Part shown: positions 27,976 through 37,787 of the stretch, in pieces | Layout of the letters: the number at the start of each line of letters is the position of its first letter | Position numbering within the stretch: the stretch's first letter is position 1 | Assembly (NCBI RefSeq): GCF_900116625.1 | Contig: NZ_FPBE01000001.1 | Coordinates: forward strand, 310,001-374,000 | Reading direction: 5' to 3' | Origin: Idiomarina abyssalis | Lineage (GTDB): Bacteria; Pseudomonadota; Gammaproteobacteria; Enterobacterales; Alteromonadaceae | DNA length: 64,000 bases | The notes under the pieces: model-generated | Databases searched by the model: none | The model's input: the letters and a program-made list of their open reading frames with translations, nothing else | What the model was told of the DNA's origin: nothing | Position numbers and translations under genes: made by a program

Positions 27976-29028
27976 ATGAAAAAGATTACTTGGTTCGTTT
28001 TTATTTTTAGCCTTAGCTGTCAATCTGTCGTTGCTGTTCAGCAGTCAGATGAAGAAGATGAGAGCATGTGGCTGGATCAATTTCGCAGCGGCCTGGGCTC
28101 ATCTGTCGACGCTACAGCACGCTGGTTTGACGGATTATTTGGTGATGAAAGTATAGGTCGGTACGAACGTTCGTACGGGCGACTTTCGGTGGCACCTCAG
28201 TGGGACCAGTATGACGGCTTTGAAGTGAAGTCACGTTTTAGAGCGCGTGTGGCATTGCCTAAGCTAAAGGAAAACTTTTCGGCCTTTATTGGACGAGTGG
28301 ACGAGAACGAATTTCTGGATGATGATTCCGCAGGCAGGCCCTCTGTTATTCGCTCACCGCAGTCTGATGAGGAGTGGCTGGTGGGTCTGGGCTTTGACCC
28401 TGAAATTAACGAGGCTCATAGGATGTCATACAGCATTGGTATTCGCGGGGGATTACGCTTTGATACCTACGCCCGGGCGCGTTATATGACGGGTTTTGTT
28501 TTTTCTGATAACCAACAGGTTCGTGCTCAGTCTTCCGCCTTCTGGAGGGATAGCGACGGTTTCGGCGTTGCACAACGGGTCGATTACGAAGCCACGTTAA
28601 CCGATACCTGGCTTGTTCGCTGGGCCTCGATAGGAACCTTTGCCGAAGAAACTCATGGACTGCGCTGGAGCAGCACGGCACGTCTGTACCACCTTTATGG
28701 TGAGGATAAAGCCTGGGCAACTGAAACCTGGATAGAGGGCAATACGGATCATGCTGTGCCTATTCAGGATTATGGCGTACGTTTTCTAAATCGCCAGCGC
28801 TACTTGCGTGAATGGTTTTTTGCCGAAGCCTGGGTTGGCTACCACTGGCCTCGCAGCGAAGTTACAGAGCAACGTAGTGGCCAGTGGTTAGTCGGTATTG
28901 AGTTTGAAGTTCATTTTGGAACCGATAACGCTTACATGCCCGATCCGGAAAAGCGTAAATCAAGCACCAGCGGATCATGGTCTGAAGAACGGAAGGGGCC
29001 GTCAGAAAAGTACGTCTCATCACGATAG
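27976..29028 (+). CDS. Barrel-like outer-membrane protein of unknown function
   Basis: A 350-residue protein with a signal peptide (about residues 1-20, ending VVAV), then an acidic segment and MWLDQFRSGLGSSVDATARWFDGLFGDE. Many amphipathic strands rich in Arg, Trp and Tyr follow (RFRARVALP, WRDSDGFGVAQRVDY, EAWVGYHWPRSE). The last strand, GIEFEVHFG, looks like a barrel terminus, after which comes a 35-residue polar tail. That tail is encoded by the 97 bases that are also the 3' end of the ExeM-like gene on the other strand. I do not recognise a named family with certainty; outer-membrane location is inferred. Confidence 0.66.
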   Translation: MKKITWFVFIFSLSCQSVVAVQQSDEEDESMWLDQFRSGLGSSVDATARWFDGLFGDESIGRYERSYGRLSVAPQWDQYDGFEVKSRFRARVALPKLKENFSAFIGRVDENEFLDDDSAGRPSVIRSPQSDEEWLVGLGFDPEINEAHRMSYSIGIRGGLRFDTYARARYMTGFVFSDNQQVRAQSSAFWRDSDGFGVAQRVDYEATLTDTWLVRWASIGTFAEETHGLRWSSTARLYHLYGEDKAWATETWIEGNTDHAVPIQDYGVRFLNRQRYLREWFFAEAWVGYHWPRSEVTEQRSGQWLVGIEFEVHFGTDNAYMPDPEKRKSSTSGSWSEERKGPSEKYVSSR

Positions 29029-30701
29029 TCGTAAACCCATGGCTCATCTGCGTTAAAGGGTAAGTGGTAAACTCCCTTAACCTTACTTTCCAGCGAATTG
29101 GCTACAAAGATATGATCCAGAGAACCCGCCTGACTGTCATATACATAAGAATAGTCCGTAGCATTCGAAGGGTTATAGAAGTTATTTTCACTAAAATAGC
29201 GAATAGGGTCTTCATGGTAATAAGCGTTGAAGTCGCCTAATAACACCGGGTTTGCTAATGACTCTTCAGAAATCCATGCCAGCAGCTGCTGGGATGATTT
29301 AAGACGTAACTCATTCCAACAGGCCTGGCCATCGTTCTTATTGCTATTAGGACTGTCAGAGTCTTCCGGACAGCTGCCTTTTGACTTAAAGTGATTAACG
29401 ACGACGCTGAATTCGCTATCTGTGTTTCTATCAATAAAACGCTGTGCTAGTGGTGGTCTGCTGCCCCATGAAAATGGGCCCTGGCGAGTGAAGAGTGCGT
29501 GTGAACTCGGCTTAACCCGTTTGGGTTGATAAATAATACCAACGGTAATTTGATCCGTACCAATTTTTTCAGCCCGGGGTTCAGCAACTTCGTACTCTTT
29601 GCCGGAAGCTTTTTCCAGTGCTTCGACCAGCTGGAATATAGCACTACGCTCACCAAAGCCATCGTTCTCGAGTTCCATCAAACCGACAATGTCAGCATCA
29701 AGAGCGGTTAATGCGGCAACAATTTTTTGCAACTGACGTTTCATTTGCTCCGTATTGTCTGCACCTCTTGGTGTGGGGAAGCCCTGGCCTGAACCATTTC
29801 CGTTAAAGAAGTTGAGAACGTTAAAGCTTGCAATTCGCACAGAATCATTGGCTTTTTCAGGTAACTGAGGCTGTTTGGATGAACTCTCTAACGTTAAATC
29901 TTCAGTTGGCTGAACTCTATACGCATTATTGAATTGACTGATAATACCGCTAAAGTTGGCTATAGTGGCTCCTGAACGTAAGCTGTTTTGTTTGCCGTGC
30001 CAAAGGTTTGAAAAAGGTAAAGGGCTGGGTTCAACGACATTGCTGTTATCGTCCACCTGAAGTCGATTCAATTGGTTTTCTTCAGCTTGACGTTTAGCGT
30101 CCTGGCCCGGCATAACGATTTGTGTTGGTGTCCATAAACGACCAGAAGACACGTCAAAATAGCCATGGCGTGGATAGTTATAATGCCCTGATATTGTTAA
30201 CTCATTAGCTGAGGAGGCAGATAGCTTTATCGGCATACCTTCTAAAGCTTCTAACTCAGCTAGCGATTGAACCGGCAGTTTTAAGTCGGTTATGTCCGGG
30301 AGCGACTCGGCGTCACCACAAGTTGTTATGCTCGATATGTCAACCAAAGACGTTAACTGCGAGCGCTCGGTGACCTTACCGGTTAGCTGCACTTGCTCAC
30401 CGATATCGACACTGGAATGATGCTTTTCTGTAACGGCAAATAAGCCTTCTGAGGTAGCAGGGTTATCATCCATATCTTCAGCAAAGCTGTGTATGAAAAA
30501 GCCGCTAAGCTCTTCATCAGTTTGCCAACTAGCCGTTACAATGCCGCGCACGGTGACTTGTTGGTCAATTAGACTGGACTGTTCGTTTTCCCCTTGAATT
30601 TGGGCTATAGGGGTAACTTCATTTTCATTGTCACAAATATCAGCAACCGCTGCGCCCGAGAAAAAGAGAACCGGTAGCAGAGTAAATAGTTGTTTATTCA
30701 T
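28932..30701 (-). CDS. ExeM/NucH-type extracellular endonuclease
   Basis: A 589-residue secreted nuclease. A signal peptide (about residues 1-20, ending AAVA) is followed by an OB-fold-like region (VRGIVTASWQTDEELSGFFIH) and then an endonuclease/exonuclease/phosphatase domain from about residue 285: IASFNVLNFFN, VGLMELENDGFG, VVVNHFKSKGSCPE, LLGDFNAYYHEDP and a final SSDHDPLVLDL. These carry the metal Asn, Glu and the catalytic His and Asp. It probably degrades extracellular DNA in biofilm or for phosphate. It is shorter than Shewanella ExeM and lacks a visible C-terminal sorting signal. I start at ATG 30701; a longer start would overlap marR. Confidence 0.88.
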   Translation of the reverse strand: MNKQLFTLLPVLFFSGAAVADICDNENEVTPIAQIQGENEQSSLIDQQVTVRGIVTASWQTDEELSGFFIHSFAEDMDDNPATSEGLFAVTEKHHSSVDIGEQVQLTGKVTERSQLTSLVDISSITTCGDAESLPDITDLKLPVQSLAELEALEGMPIKLSASSANELTISGHYNYPRHGYFDVSSGRLWTPTQIVMPGQDAKRQAEENQLNRLQVDDNSNVVEPSPLPFSNLWHGKQNSLRSGATIANFSGIISQFNNAYRVQPTEDLTLESSSKQPQLPEKANDSVRIASFNVLNFFNGNGSGQGFPTPRGADNTEQMKRQLQKIVAALTALDADIVGLMELENDGFGERSAIFQLVEALEKASGKEYEVAEPRAEKIGTDQITVGIIYQPKRVKPSSHALFTRQGPFSWGSRPPLAQRFIDRNTDSEFSVVVNHFKSKGSCPEDSDSPNSNKNDGQACWNELRLKSSQQLLAWISEESLANPVLLGDFNAYYHEDPIRYFSENNFYNPSNATDYSYVYDSQAGSLDHIFVANSLESKVKGVYHLPFNADEPWVYDYRDETYFSDGPFRSSDHDPLVLDLRFSGSGM

Positions 30702-30702
30702 T

Positions 30703-31182
30703 TTAATTATCCAGTTTGTGATAGCTTCCAACTTCGAGCACGGGCGCTGCGTCCAGACGTTCTGCGTCCATCATATTGGCAATTCTTTGCATCGATGAAA
30801 GCAATAGCGATTGCTCCCACTCGTCCAATGCCTGAAATTTCTCAATAAAATCTTCCTGAAGGGGCTGAGGTGCTTTCTCCAGTAGATTTAAGCCCTGTTC
30901 AGTAAGGTACAGAGAAACCCGGCGTTTATCCTGTTCACTTCGGTGTCTGTGGATGAGATTACGGTGTTCCAGACGTTCGATAACATTCGAAACAGTAGCA
31001 GGACTTAAATTGATATTCTGCGCAACTTTACTGGCCGTAATGCCATTTGCGGCATTAATTTCACGCAAAATGAGCAGCTGAGGTCCTGTTAATCCGGAAT
31101 ATTTGTTGAGTTGTTTAGAATATAAGTCGATTGCACGAATGACTTTCCTAAGTGCCAGCAGTAACTCTTCATACTTTTCCAT
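30703..31182 (-). CDS. MarR family transcriptional regulator
   Basis: A 159-residue winged-helix repressor-type protein. The recognition helix region is ITASKVAQNINLSPATVSNVIERL and the wing is RHRSEQDKRRVSLYLT, both standard for MarR. Its stop is one base from the nuclease start, so the two are surely co-transcribed and it may control that gene. The ligand is unknown. Confidence 0.92.
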   Translation of the reverse strand: MEKYEELLLALRKVIRAIDLYSKQLNKYSGLTGPQLLILREINAANGITASKVAQNINLSPATVSNVIERLEHRNLIHRHRSEQDKRRVSLYLTEQGLNLLEKAPQPLQEDFIEKFQALDEWEQSLLLSSMQRIANMMDAERLDAAPVLEVGSYHKLDN

Positions 31183-31199
31183 AGTTTCCCCGAAACCAA

Positions 31200-32297
31200 C
31201 TAGTACCGTGGAGCTGACAGGTCAGTACGGCGAATTTGAACCACAACACCCAGCTTAGGGTGATCAAAGTAATGTGTTTCGTGACTGATAACCCGTCTTA
31301 ACTGTGAGAAATAGAAACTACGCAGATACGGTGTTTGTTCGTTTGCGTTGTTTAAGGCCAGCGATGCCTGCGTTTCGATGTCGTTGGCGAGTTGTTTTAT
31401 TTTGTCTTTTTCACGCAGATTAAATTCGCCATCAATATGCAGGTAATTACCAACCAGGAAAATATCGATGAGTCCATCGAACTCCCAAGCCAGGCTGGGG
31501 TGGCCTGCTGCTATTAAAGGAGGACGTACCGGTGTTCTTTCGTTTAACGGATTAAAAGGTTCTGAGCCTTGCTCTATAGCTGACAAAAGGTACTCAATAT
31601 TATCCATCCGCTGTTTCTGGCTGGCGTTTGATAATGGCGTAGTAAGTTCTTCTTGCTCTCTTGGAAAGCCATTGTAGAAAAACGTTTCGCTGTAGTTTTT
31701 GCCGCCATAGAGTCGAAACTTACGACTTTCGCCGCGTTTAAAAACGGGTTGGCGCCAGGCCAGGTGAAGTAACGGTTTACCTTGACCTTTGCGCTCCAAC
31801 TCTTCACTAACAGGCGTTAGCTCTAAAACGTCTTTTGGCATTAAAAAAGGTTGTGAAGCTGTCTGAATGTCACCACCAGGGCCGTCAATTACAACCTCTG
31901 TTTTGTTAAGCTCTGACAACGAATGCGCGGGGGCGAAAGGGTTTCCGGCAATCGGTATCCACTGGTCTTCGTTTTCATATTGGCAGGCAATATCAATTTG
32001 CCACTGATTATCTGAGAGTGGGTCGCAAACCGGCAAAGCGCTGCGAAGGCGGCGGTTCTGTAGGCTATGGTAACTGGTCAGCAAATCCCGGCTTTGATTA
32101 ACGGCTATTGGTTGTATTGCCAAAGGAAAAGTCTCACCGGACTGGTCGGTGATGGTCTGTTTAAAGACCAGAACTTCAACTTCAAACCAGCGCCAGTAGT
32201 CTTTATCAGACTGAGCTACCGCATCAACAGACACTAATGTCATTAGTGCTGTTGTTAAACCCAGTACCGATTTTAATCCACGATGCACCAGCGCCAT
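31200..32297 (-). CDS. csiV: CsiV-like envelope protein
   Basis: A 365-residue exported protein with a signal peptide (about residues 1-29, ending AVAQ) and the opening WRWFEVEVLVFKQ typical of CsiV. CsiV, described in Vibrio cholerae, is a periplasmic protein needed for the action of LpoA/PBP1A in peptidoglycan synthesis and sensitivity to D-amino acids. The C-terminal third (LHIDGEFNLREKDKI, YFDHPKLGVVVQIR) fits the family. In many gammaproteobacteria this gene stands next to mfd, as here (15-base gap). Confidence 0.82.
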   Translation of the reverse strand: MALVHRGLKSVLGLTTALMTLVSVDAVAQSDKDYWRWFEVEVLVFKQTITDQSGETFPLAIQPIAVNQSRDLLTSYHSLQNRRLRSALPVCDPLSDNQWQIDIACQYENEDQWIPIAGNPFAPAHSLSELNKTEVVIDGPGGDIQTASQPFLMPKDVLELTPVSEELERKGQGKPLLHLAWRQPVFKRGESRKFRLYGGKNYSETFFYNGFPREQEELTTPLSNASQKQRMDNIEYLLSAIEQGSEPFNPLNERTPVRPPLIAAGHPSLAWEFDGLIDIFLVGNYLHIDGEFNLREKDKIKQLANDIETQASLALNNANEQTPYLRSFYFSQLRRVISHETHYFDHPKLGVVVQIRRTDLSAPRY

Positions 32298-32312
32298 TTA
32301 TTCACTCCTGTG

Positions 32313-35300
32313 TTACGCCGCCTGAGATTGTTCTGCAAATTCTTCTAACAGAGACTCTACCAGTTTTAACCGACTTTGAGTATCTTCCAGTGACTGACTT
32401 AAACGTAAACGGTTCGGGCCATCCAGTTTGTAGTAATTGGGCGCTTTTTGAATCAACCCTATAATAATTTCCGGGTTAATTTTTGTATCGTCGGCAAACT
32501 CAATAATGCCGCCCTGATTACCAATATCAATTTTACGGATACCCAAATGCTCGGCATTATTACGCAGCTGTGTTTGGCGCATCAAGTTCTTGGCTGCGTC
32601 CGGAAGTAGCCCAAAACGGTCAATTAATTCCACCTGCAAATCATCCAGTTCTTTACTGGTTTCACAGTTGGCTATTCGTTTGTACAAGCTTAAACGGTTA
32701 TTAACATCTGGTATGTAAGCTTCAGGTAAAAGCGCGGGAAGTTTTAAGTCAATCTCAGCACGTTCATGCAGCAGTTGCGCAAGAGCGGGTTCTTTACCTT
32801 CTTTTAAGGCTTTAACCGCTTGCTCCAGCATGTCCATGTATAGAGTAAAACCAATGCTTTCAATTTGACCGCTTTGATCGTCTCCAAGTAGCTCACCGGC
32901 ACCACGAATTTCTAAGTCGTGAGTTGCGAGCATAAAGCCAGCGCCCAGATCTTCAAGCTGAGAAATGGCTTCGAGGCGCTTGTGTGCGTCTTTGGTCATG
33001 CGTTTGGGGTGTGGCGTCAATAAGTACGCATAAGCCTGATGATGGGAGCGTCCAACGCGGCCCCGCAGTTGGTGCATCTGTGCCAGACCCAGGTGATCAG
33101 CCCTGTCCATAATAATGGTGTTGGCGCTGGGTATATCGATACCGGTTTCAATAATGGTGGTACAAACCAGCACATTAAAGCGCTGATGATAGAAGTCCGA
33201 CATGATGCGTTCCAGGTCACGCTCACGCATTTGTCCGTGAGCAACCACAACACGCGCTTCCGGTACCAGGGTTTCAATATCGGCCGCGGTTTTTTCAATA
33301 GTGTCGACATTATTGTGTAAGAAATAAACCTGACCACCGCGCAGAATCTCACGTAATATGGCTTCCCGAACCGTTGGCTCGTCGTATTCGCGGACAAAGG
33401 TTTTTACTGCCAGTCGCTTCGCTGGTGGCGTGGCTATAATTGACAGGTCACGAATGTTGTTCATAGCCATATTCAGGGTACGTGGAATAGGCGTAGCTGT
33501 TAGCGTCAGAATATCTACGTCAGCGCGCAGGCGTTTAATCGTGTCTTTTTGTCTTACACCAAAGCGGTGTTCTTCATCGACAATGAGCAGACCTAAGTCA
33601 TGACACTTAACATTGTCTTGCAGTAACTTGTGCGTACCAATAACAATATCGACTTTGCCGTTAGATAAATCTTCGAGAATGCCTTTTGACTGTTTCGCGG
33701 TTTTAAAGCGTGAGAGCACTTCAACCCGAATGGCCTGATCAGCAAAACGGTCGCTAAAGTTCTCATAATGTTGCTGGGCCAGCAGGGTGGTTGGAACCAG
33801 CACCATCACTTGCTTACCTTCATTAACGGCAATAAAGGCCGCGCGCATGGCCACTTCGGTTTTACCAAAGCCCACGTCGCCGCAAACCAGCCTGTCCATT
33901 GCCCGTGGCTGTTGCATATCCTGTTTCACAGCATCAATTGCGGCCTGCTGGTCAATGGTTTCTTCAAACGGAAAGCCGGCGGCAAAACGTTGGTAGTCTT
34001 CTTCGTTAATATTAAATGCATAGCCGGGCTTAGCTTCACGACGGGCGTAAATATCGAGCAGTTCAGCAGCAACGTCTCGCACTTTTTCTGCAGCACGTTT
34101 TTTGGCTTTTTCCCAACTGTCATTACCCAGTTTGTTTAAAGGAGCATGGCTTTCTTCACCGCCACTGTATCGGCTTAAAACGTTCAGGCTTGCTACCGGA
34201 ACATAAAGTTTTGCGCCACCAGCGTACTCAATGGTGACAAACTCCGTGGTGACATTACCGGCATCGAGAGTCGTCAACCCCTGATAGCGGCCAACACCGT
34301 GGTCCAGGTGAACAACCGGCTGACCGGCCTGCAGTTCCGCTAAGTTGCGAATGAGTGTATCGGCGCTGACAGTGGCTTTTTGCTGGCGTCGGCGGCTTTG
34401 TACCACGCGGTTACCAAACAGTTCGGTTTCGGTGATAAACCAGAGTTTGGCATCGGGTAAATAGAACGAATTAATAATGGGGCTGATAATCAAACCGACT
34501 TGTTTGGTCGGACATTCTTCCAGGCCTGAGCAAAGCGTAACGGGAAAACCGAGCTTGCTGACAATTTCACGCAGCGCTTCACGACGGCCTGCGCTCTCAG
34601 CGGAAAGCAGAACCTTGTCGTTATTTGCTAACGCCTGTTCTAATTTGGTTTTTAGTTTGGCAAAAGGCTGTTTTTGCTGGTGATCCGCAGCTATTTCTGT
34701 AACGGCTTCTGTCAGAAACGGTGTCGGCCCGGGTTGTGCCATTTCTGCCGGTACGTTGGCTCGCACACGACGGTATTGTTTGAATCCAGCGTGAATATTA
34801 TCGACCGGAAGAAACAGTTCATTAGGGTGTAACAATGGCCGTAAGGGATCGAACTGGCGTTGATCGTAGCGATGATTGATATCCTGCCAGAGGCGCTCCA
34901 GGCTCGCCTGAATATTGCCGAAGGTAACCAGTACGGTGTCGTCCGGAAGATAATCAAATAAGCTTGCTGTTTCTTCAAAAAATAGCGGAAGATAGTATTC
35001 AATCCCGCCGGGTAACTGACCCTTACTGACTTGCTGATAGACCGATTCGCGTTCAGTACTTGCTTCAAAGTGTTCGCGGTAGTTTGCGCGGAAGCGTTCA
35101 ATTGCCGTTTTGGTTAACGGGAACTCGTGCGCGGGCAGTAAATTAATGCCCTCTATAGGGTCTTTCGATAGCTGAGTTTCCGGGTCAAAAGGTCTGATAC
35201 TATCAACTTCGTCATCGAAAAAGTCGAGCCGGTATGGGGTCTGGCTGCCCATAGGGTAAAGATCTAAGATCGACCCACGGGCGCTGAATTCACCATGTTC

Positions 35301-35795
35301 CATAACCTGGTTTACGTGGCGGTAACCTGCATTTTCCAATTGCTGTCGCAGCTTCAAGCTGTCGAGTTGCTGGCCTTTCTCAATTTGTAGTGCTTGCCCC
35401 TGAACAAAAGACGTTGGCGCAATGCGGTGGAGCAAGGTATTTATACTGACAATCAGTGCGCCACGCTTGGCTTCAGGAAGGCGTGCTAACACACGCAAAC
35501 GATCAGATATAATGTCCTGGTGCGGAGAAAAACTGTCGTAAGGCAGCGTTTCCCAGTCAGGAAAAAGCGTTATGTCGTCATGATATTCGGTGTGTTCACC
35601 GGCAAAATATTTAACTTCCTGTTCTAATCGATAAGCCTGGTTAGCATCTGCAGTAACAATTAGCACCCGCCCCGGAGTCGCATCAATTAGCTTAGCGATG
35701 GCCAGTGCAGGGGCACTGCCGTGCAGTTCCTGCCAGGTGAGATCTTTATTTGCTGCCGGTGGGAAAGGGGGTCTTAATACAGATGCCTTAGTCAT
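32313..35795 (-). CDS. mfd: Transcription-repair coupling factor
   Basis: A 1160-residue ATP-dependent DNA translocase that removes stalled RNA polymerase and recruits UvrA. The N-terminal UvrB-like part begins with PGRVLIVTADANQAYRLEQE. The RNA-polymerase-interacting region has LDHGVGRYQGL (about residues 485-500). The motor has Walker A GDVGFGKTEVA, the DEEH box (LLIVDEEHRFGV), LTATPIPRTL and the TRG region QLRGRVGRSHHQAYAYLL. The C-terminal D7 domain is present. The length is normal (E. coli 1148). Confidence 0.97.
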   Translation of the reverse strand: MTKASVLRPPFPPAANKDLTWQELHGSAPALAIAKLIDATPGRVLIVTADANQAYRLEQEVKYFAGEHTEYHDDITLFPDWETLPYDSFSPHQDIISDRLRVLARLPEAKRGALIVSINTLLHRIAPTSFVQGQALQIEKGQQLDSLKLRQQLENAGYRHVNQVMEHGEFSARGSILDLYPMGSQTPYRLDFFDDEVDSIRPFDPETQLSKDPIEGINLLPAHEFPLTKTAIERFRANYREHFEASTERESVYQQVSKGQLPGGIEYYLPLFFEETASLFDYLPDDTVLVTFGNIQASLERLWQDINHRYDQRQFDPLRPLLHPNELFLPVDNIHAGFKQYRRVRANVPAEMAQPGPTPFLTEAVTEIAADHQQKQPFAKLKTKLEQALANNDKVLLSAESAGRREALREIVSKLGFPVTLCSGLEECPTKQVGLIISPIINSFYLPDAKLWFITETELFGNRVVQSRRRQQKATVSADTLIRNLAELQAGQPVVHLDHGVGRYQGLTTLDAGNVTTEFVTIEYAGGAKLYVPVASLNVLSRYSGGEESHAPLNKLGNDSWEKAKKRAAEKVRDVAAELLDIYARREAKPGYAFNINEEDYQRFAAGFPFEETIDQQAAIDAVKQDMQQPRAMDRLVCGDVGFGKTEVAMRAAFIAVNEGKQVMVLVPTTLLAQQHYENFSDRFADQAIRVEVLSRFKTAKQSKGILEDLSNGKVDIVIGTHKLLQDNVKCHDLGLLIVDEEHRFGVRQKDTIKRLRADVDILTLTATPIPRTLNMAMNNIRDLSIIATPPAKRLAVKTFVREYDEPTVREAILREILRGGQVYFLHNNVDTIEKTAADIETLVPEARVVVAHGQMRERDLERIMSDFYHQRFNVLVCTTIIETGIDIPSANTIIMDRADHLGLAQMHQLRGRVGRSHHQAYAYLLTPHPKRMTKDAHKRLEAISQLEDLGAGFMLATHDLEIRGAGELLGDDQSGQIESIGFTLYMDMLEQAVKALKEGKEPALAQLLHERAEIDLKLPALLPEAYIPDVNNRLSLYKRIANCETSKELDDLQVELIDRFGLLPDAAKNLMRQTQLRNNAEHLGIRKIDIGNQGGIIEFADDTKINPEIIIGLIQKAPNYYKLDGPNRLRLSQSLEDTQSRLKLVESLLEEFAEQSQAA

Positions 35796-35822
35796 GACTA
35801 CTCAACTGGTTTGGAAAAACGT

Positions 35823-35835
35823 CGGTATTATACCG
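35823..35835 (-). promoter_or_regulatory. Possible -10 element of mfd inside a small palindrome
   Basis: Reading leftward there is a perfect TATAAT at 35827-35832, within CGGTAtaaTACCG. No good -35 stands 16-18 bases upstream, so this is a weak call. It lies 28 bases before the mfd start. Confidence 0.3.
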
Positions 35836-35842
35836 AAATCAA

Positions 35843-36472
35843 TCATGATTTGGATGACAAGGAGTCGCTTTCTTTTTGTTCCCTGCGCTGTTTTGAACGT
35901 TCTTTAAGCTGGCGACTTTGGGCATGAAGGCTGGCACGAATCAAGAGTTCCTGATCTTCCTCGCGAATTTGAGCAAAGCTAAGAGTGCAAAGGTAAGTAT
36001 CACCATTTTCTTCAGGCTCTGACTTTTCAGCTTTCAGGTAGCAGTAAATTGCCAAAGCTTCTTCTTTAAAAAATAACTTGGCCTGGAACGTCTGGTCTTC
36101 TGTTAATGGCGAGTCATTGACAATACGAATGCCGCCGCCGCCATATTCAACCCCCTTAAACCGGTACTCGGGGTCATCCTCATTGCGGAGCATATAACCA
36201 AGCAATATGTTCATACGTTTGTGCTGTTGCTCCAGAAAAGCCACCAGCGCGCTGCCTGACGACTGTTCAACTTTAATGCTTTGCAGTTGTTGCTGATCAC
36301 TTTCAGCCATACTGGACGCAATAGTAAACAGCTCCGGGATCTCGGCAATAAACGCGTCTTCGTCCGGTATGTTGTCGGCCGAGTCCAGCGCAATTAAATT
36401 GACCGGGAAGTGATCTCTTACTGTGAAGAAATCTCCTATTGGCGATGTCATTGATGTCTGCGATTGCGTCAT
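35843..36472 (-). CDS. PilZ domain protein
   Basis: A 209-residue soluble protein. The C-terminal half (from about residue 90) looks like a PilZ cyclic di-GMP receptor: YRFKGVEYGGGGIRIVNDSPL corresponds to the DxSxxG strand region, and a basic RMNILLGYMLRNEDDP segment precedes it. The usual RxxxR and DxSxxG motifs are not clean, so binding of cyclic di-GMP is uncertain. The tail is highly charged (KERSKQRREQKESDS). It heads the minus-strand run mfd-csiV-marR-exeM, with 47 bases before mfd. Confidence 0.68.
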   Translation of the reverse strand: MTQSQTSMTSPIGDFFTVRDHFPVNLIALDSADNIPDEDAFIAEIPELFTIASSMAESDQQQLQSIKVEQSSGSALVAFLEQQHKRMNILLGYMLRNEDDPEYRFKGVEYGGGGIRIVNDSPLTEDQTFQAKLFFKEEALAIYCYLKAEKSEPEENGDTYLCTLSFAQIREEDQELLIRASLHAQSRQLKERSKQRREQKESDSLSSKS

Positions 36473-36557
36473 TGTTTCGGCTTTTAGTTGTCAGGCTCAA
36501 TACAACTCATTATCCTTGCTCGTTATGAATTAGCAACCATCAAATAATTGAGGGTAT

Positions 36558-37787
36558 ATGTTTCAGCCGGTTGTGCTGTTTATTGGCCTGCGTTACAGCC
36601 GGGCAAGGCAGGGCTCTGCCTTTACGGCATTTATTAACCGCTTTGCTTTTGCAGGTATTGCGCTGGGCGTAATGGCTTTGGTGGTTGTTATGTCGGTTAT
36701 GAATGGCTTTGAAGGGCAATTGAAAAACCGCATTTTAGGTGCTGTGCCCCAGGTCACTGTAACGGATCCGGACAGTAGCACGCGGCTAAGCAACTGGCAG
36801 GAGGTTCAACAACAGCTGCCTGAACTGGCGACAATAAAGGGTTCTGTCCCCTTTGTACAAACGCAGGGCATACTGCAAATATCAGATAAAATGTCCGTTG
36901 CCAACATACAGGGCGTCTACCCGGACAAGGGCGCATTGCCGCCTTCACTTACCGACAAGATGGTTGCCGGCAACTGGGAAAGTCTGGAACCAGGAAGCTA
37001 CCACTTGGTTATTGGTCAGCGGCTGGCACAAAAACAAGGCATCGCCCCGGGTGATACTGTCAGAGTTATTGCCGCGCAGGGTGGCGTTTACACACCCTTT
37101 GGACTGGTACCTTCGCAACGTCGGTTTGTCGTCAGTGGCTTATTCGCTATGGGCTCAGAAGTTGATGAGTCGGTTGTGTTCGCTCATGGTGACGACCTGG
37201 CGCGATTAATCCGTCTTCCCGAAGGTAAAGTGACCGGCTTGCAGCTGTTTCTAAATGATGCCTTTGATGCTCCCCAAGTTGCTCAAACCCTGCGCAACCA
37301 AACCGATTTAAGCGTTGATGACTGGCGCCAAAGCTATGGGCAGCTGTTTGAGGCTGTTGGCATGGAAAAACGCATGATGTGGCTAATGCTGGCCTTGATC
37401 ATTGCCGTGGCTGCATTTAACACACTGTCTGCCCTGGTTATGGTCATAAATGATAAGCGTCATGACATTGCCATACTGCAAACGCTTGGTTTATCTAACG
37501 GCCGTATTCGCACCGTGTTCTTACTTCAGGGGCTTTATAACGGCGTTCTTGGGTCTTTGTTAGGTATTATTTTAGGACTTCTTTTGAGTTGGTATTTAAA
37601 TGACATCCTGGATTTATTCGGGGCTCAAATAGTTTCAGGCACTGAGGAAGGTTTACCTATTATCATTAATCTTTTCCAGGTTATTGCTACGGCTGTTGCT
37701 GCAATTCTGTTAACTCTGGTCGCAACATTATACCCGGCTTCACAGGCAGCTCATGTTCAACCATCGGAGGCATTACGCTATGACTGA
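36558..37787 (+). CDS. lolC: Lipoprotein-releasing ABC transporter permease LolC
   Basis: A 409-residue inner-membrane permease of the LolCDE complex, which extracts outer-membrane lipoproteins and passes them to LolA. There is one N-terminal helix (AFAGIALGVMALVVVMSVMN), a large periplasmic domain with VRVIAAQGG, and three C-terminal helices (MMWLMLALIIAVAAFNTLSA, then GVLGSLLGIILGLLLSW). MNGFEGQLKNRILG is the LolC/E signature. The end overlaps lolD by eight bases. Confidence 0.95.
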   Translation: MFQPVVLFIGLRYSRARQGSAFTAFINRFAFAGIALGVMALVVVMSVMNGFEGQLKNRILGAVPQVTVTDPDSSTRLSNWQEVQQQLPELATIKGSVPFVQTQGILQISDKMSVANIQGVYPDKGALPPSLTDKMVAGNWESLEPGSYHLVIGQRLAQKQGIAPGDTVRVIAAQGGVYTPFGLVPSQRRFVVSGLFAMGSEVDESVVFAHGDDLARLIRLPEGKVTGLQLFLNDAFDAPQVAQTLRNQTDLSVDDWRQSYGQLFEAVGMEKRMMWLMLALIIAVAAFNTLSALVMVINDKRHDIAILQTLGLSNGRIRTVFLLQGLYNGVLGSLLGIILGLLLSWYLNDILDLFGAQIVSGTEEGLPIIINLFQVIATAVAAILLTLVATLYPASQAAHVQPSEALRYD

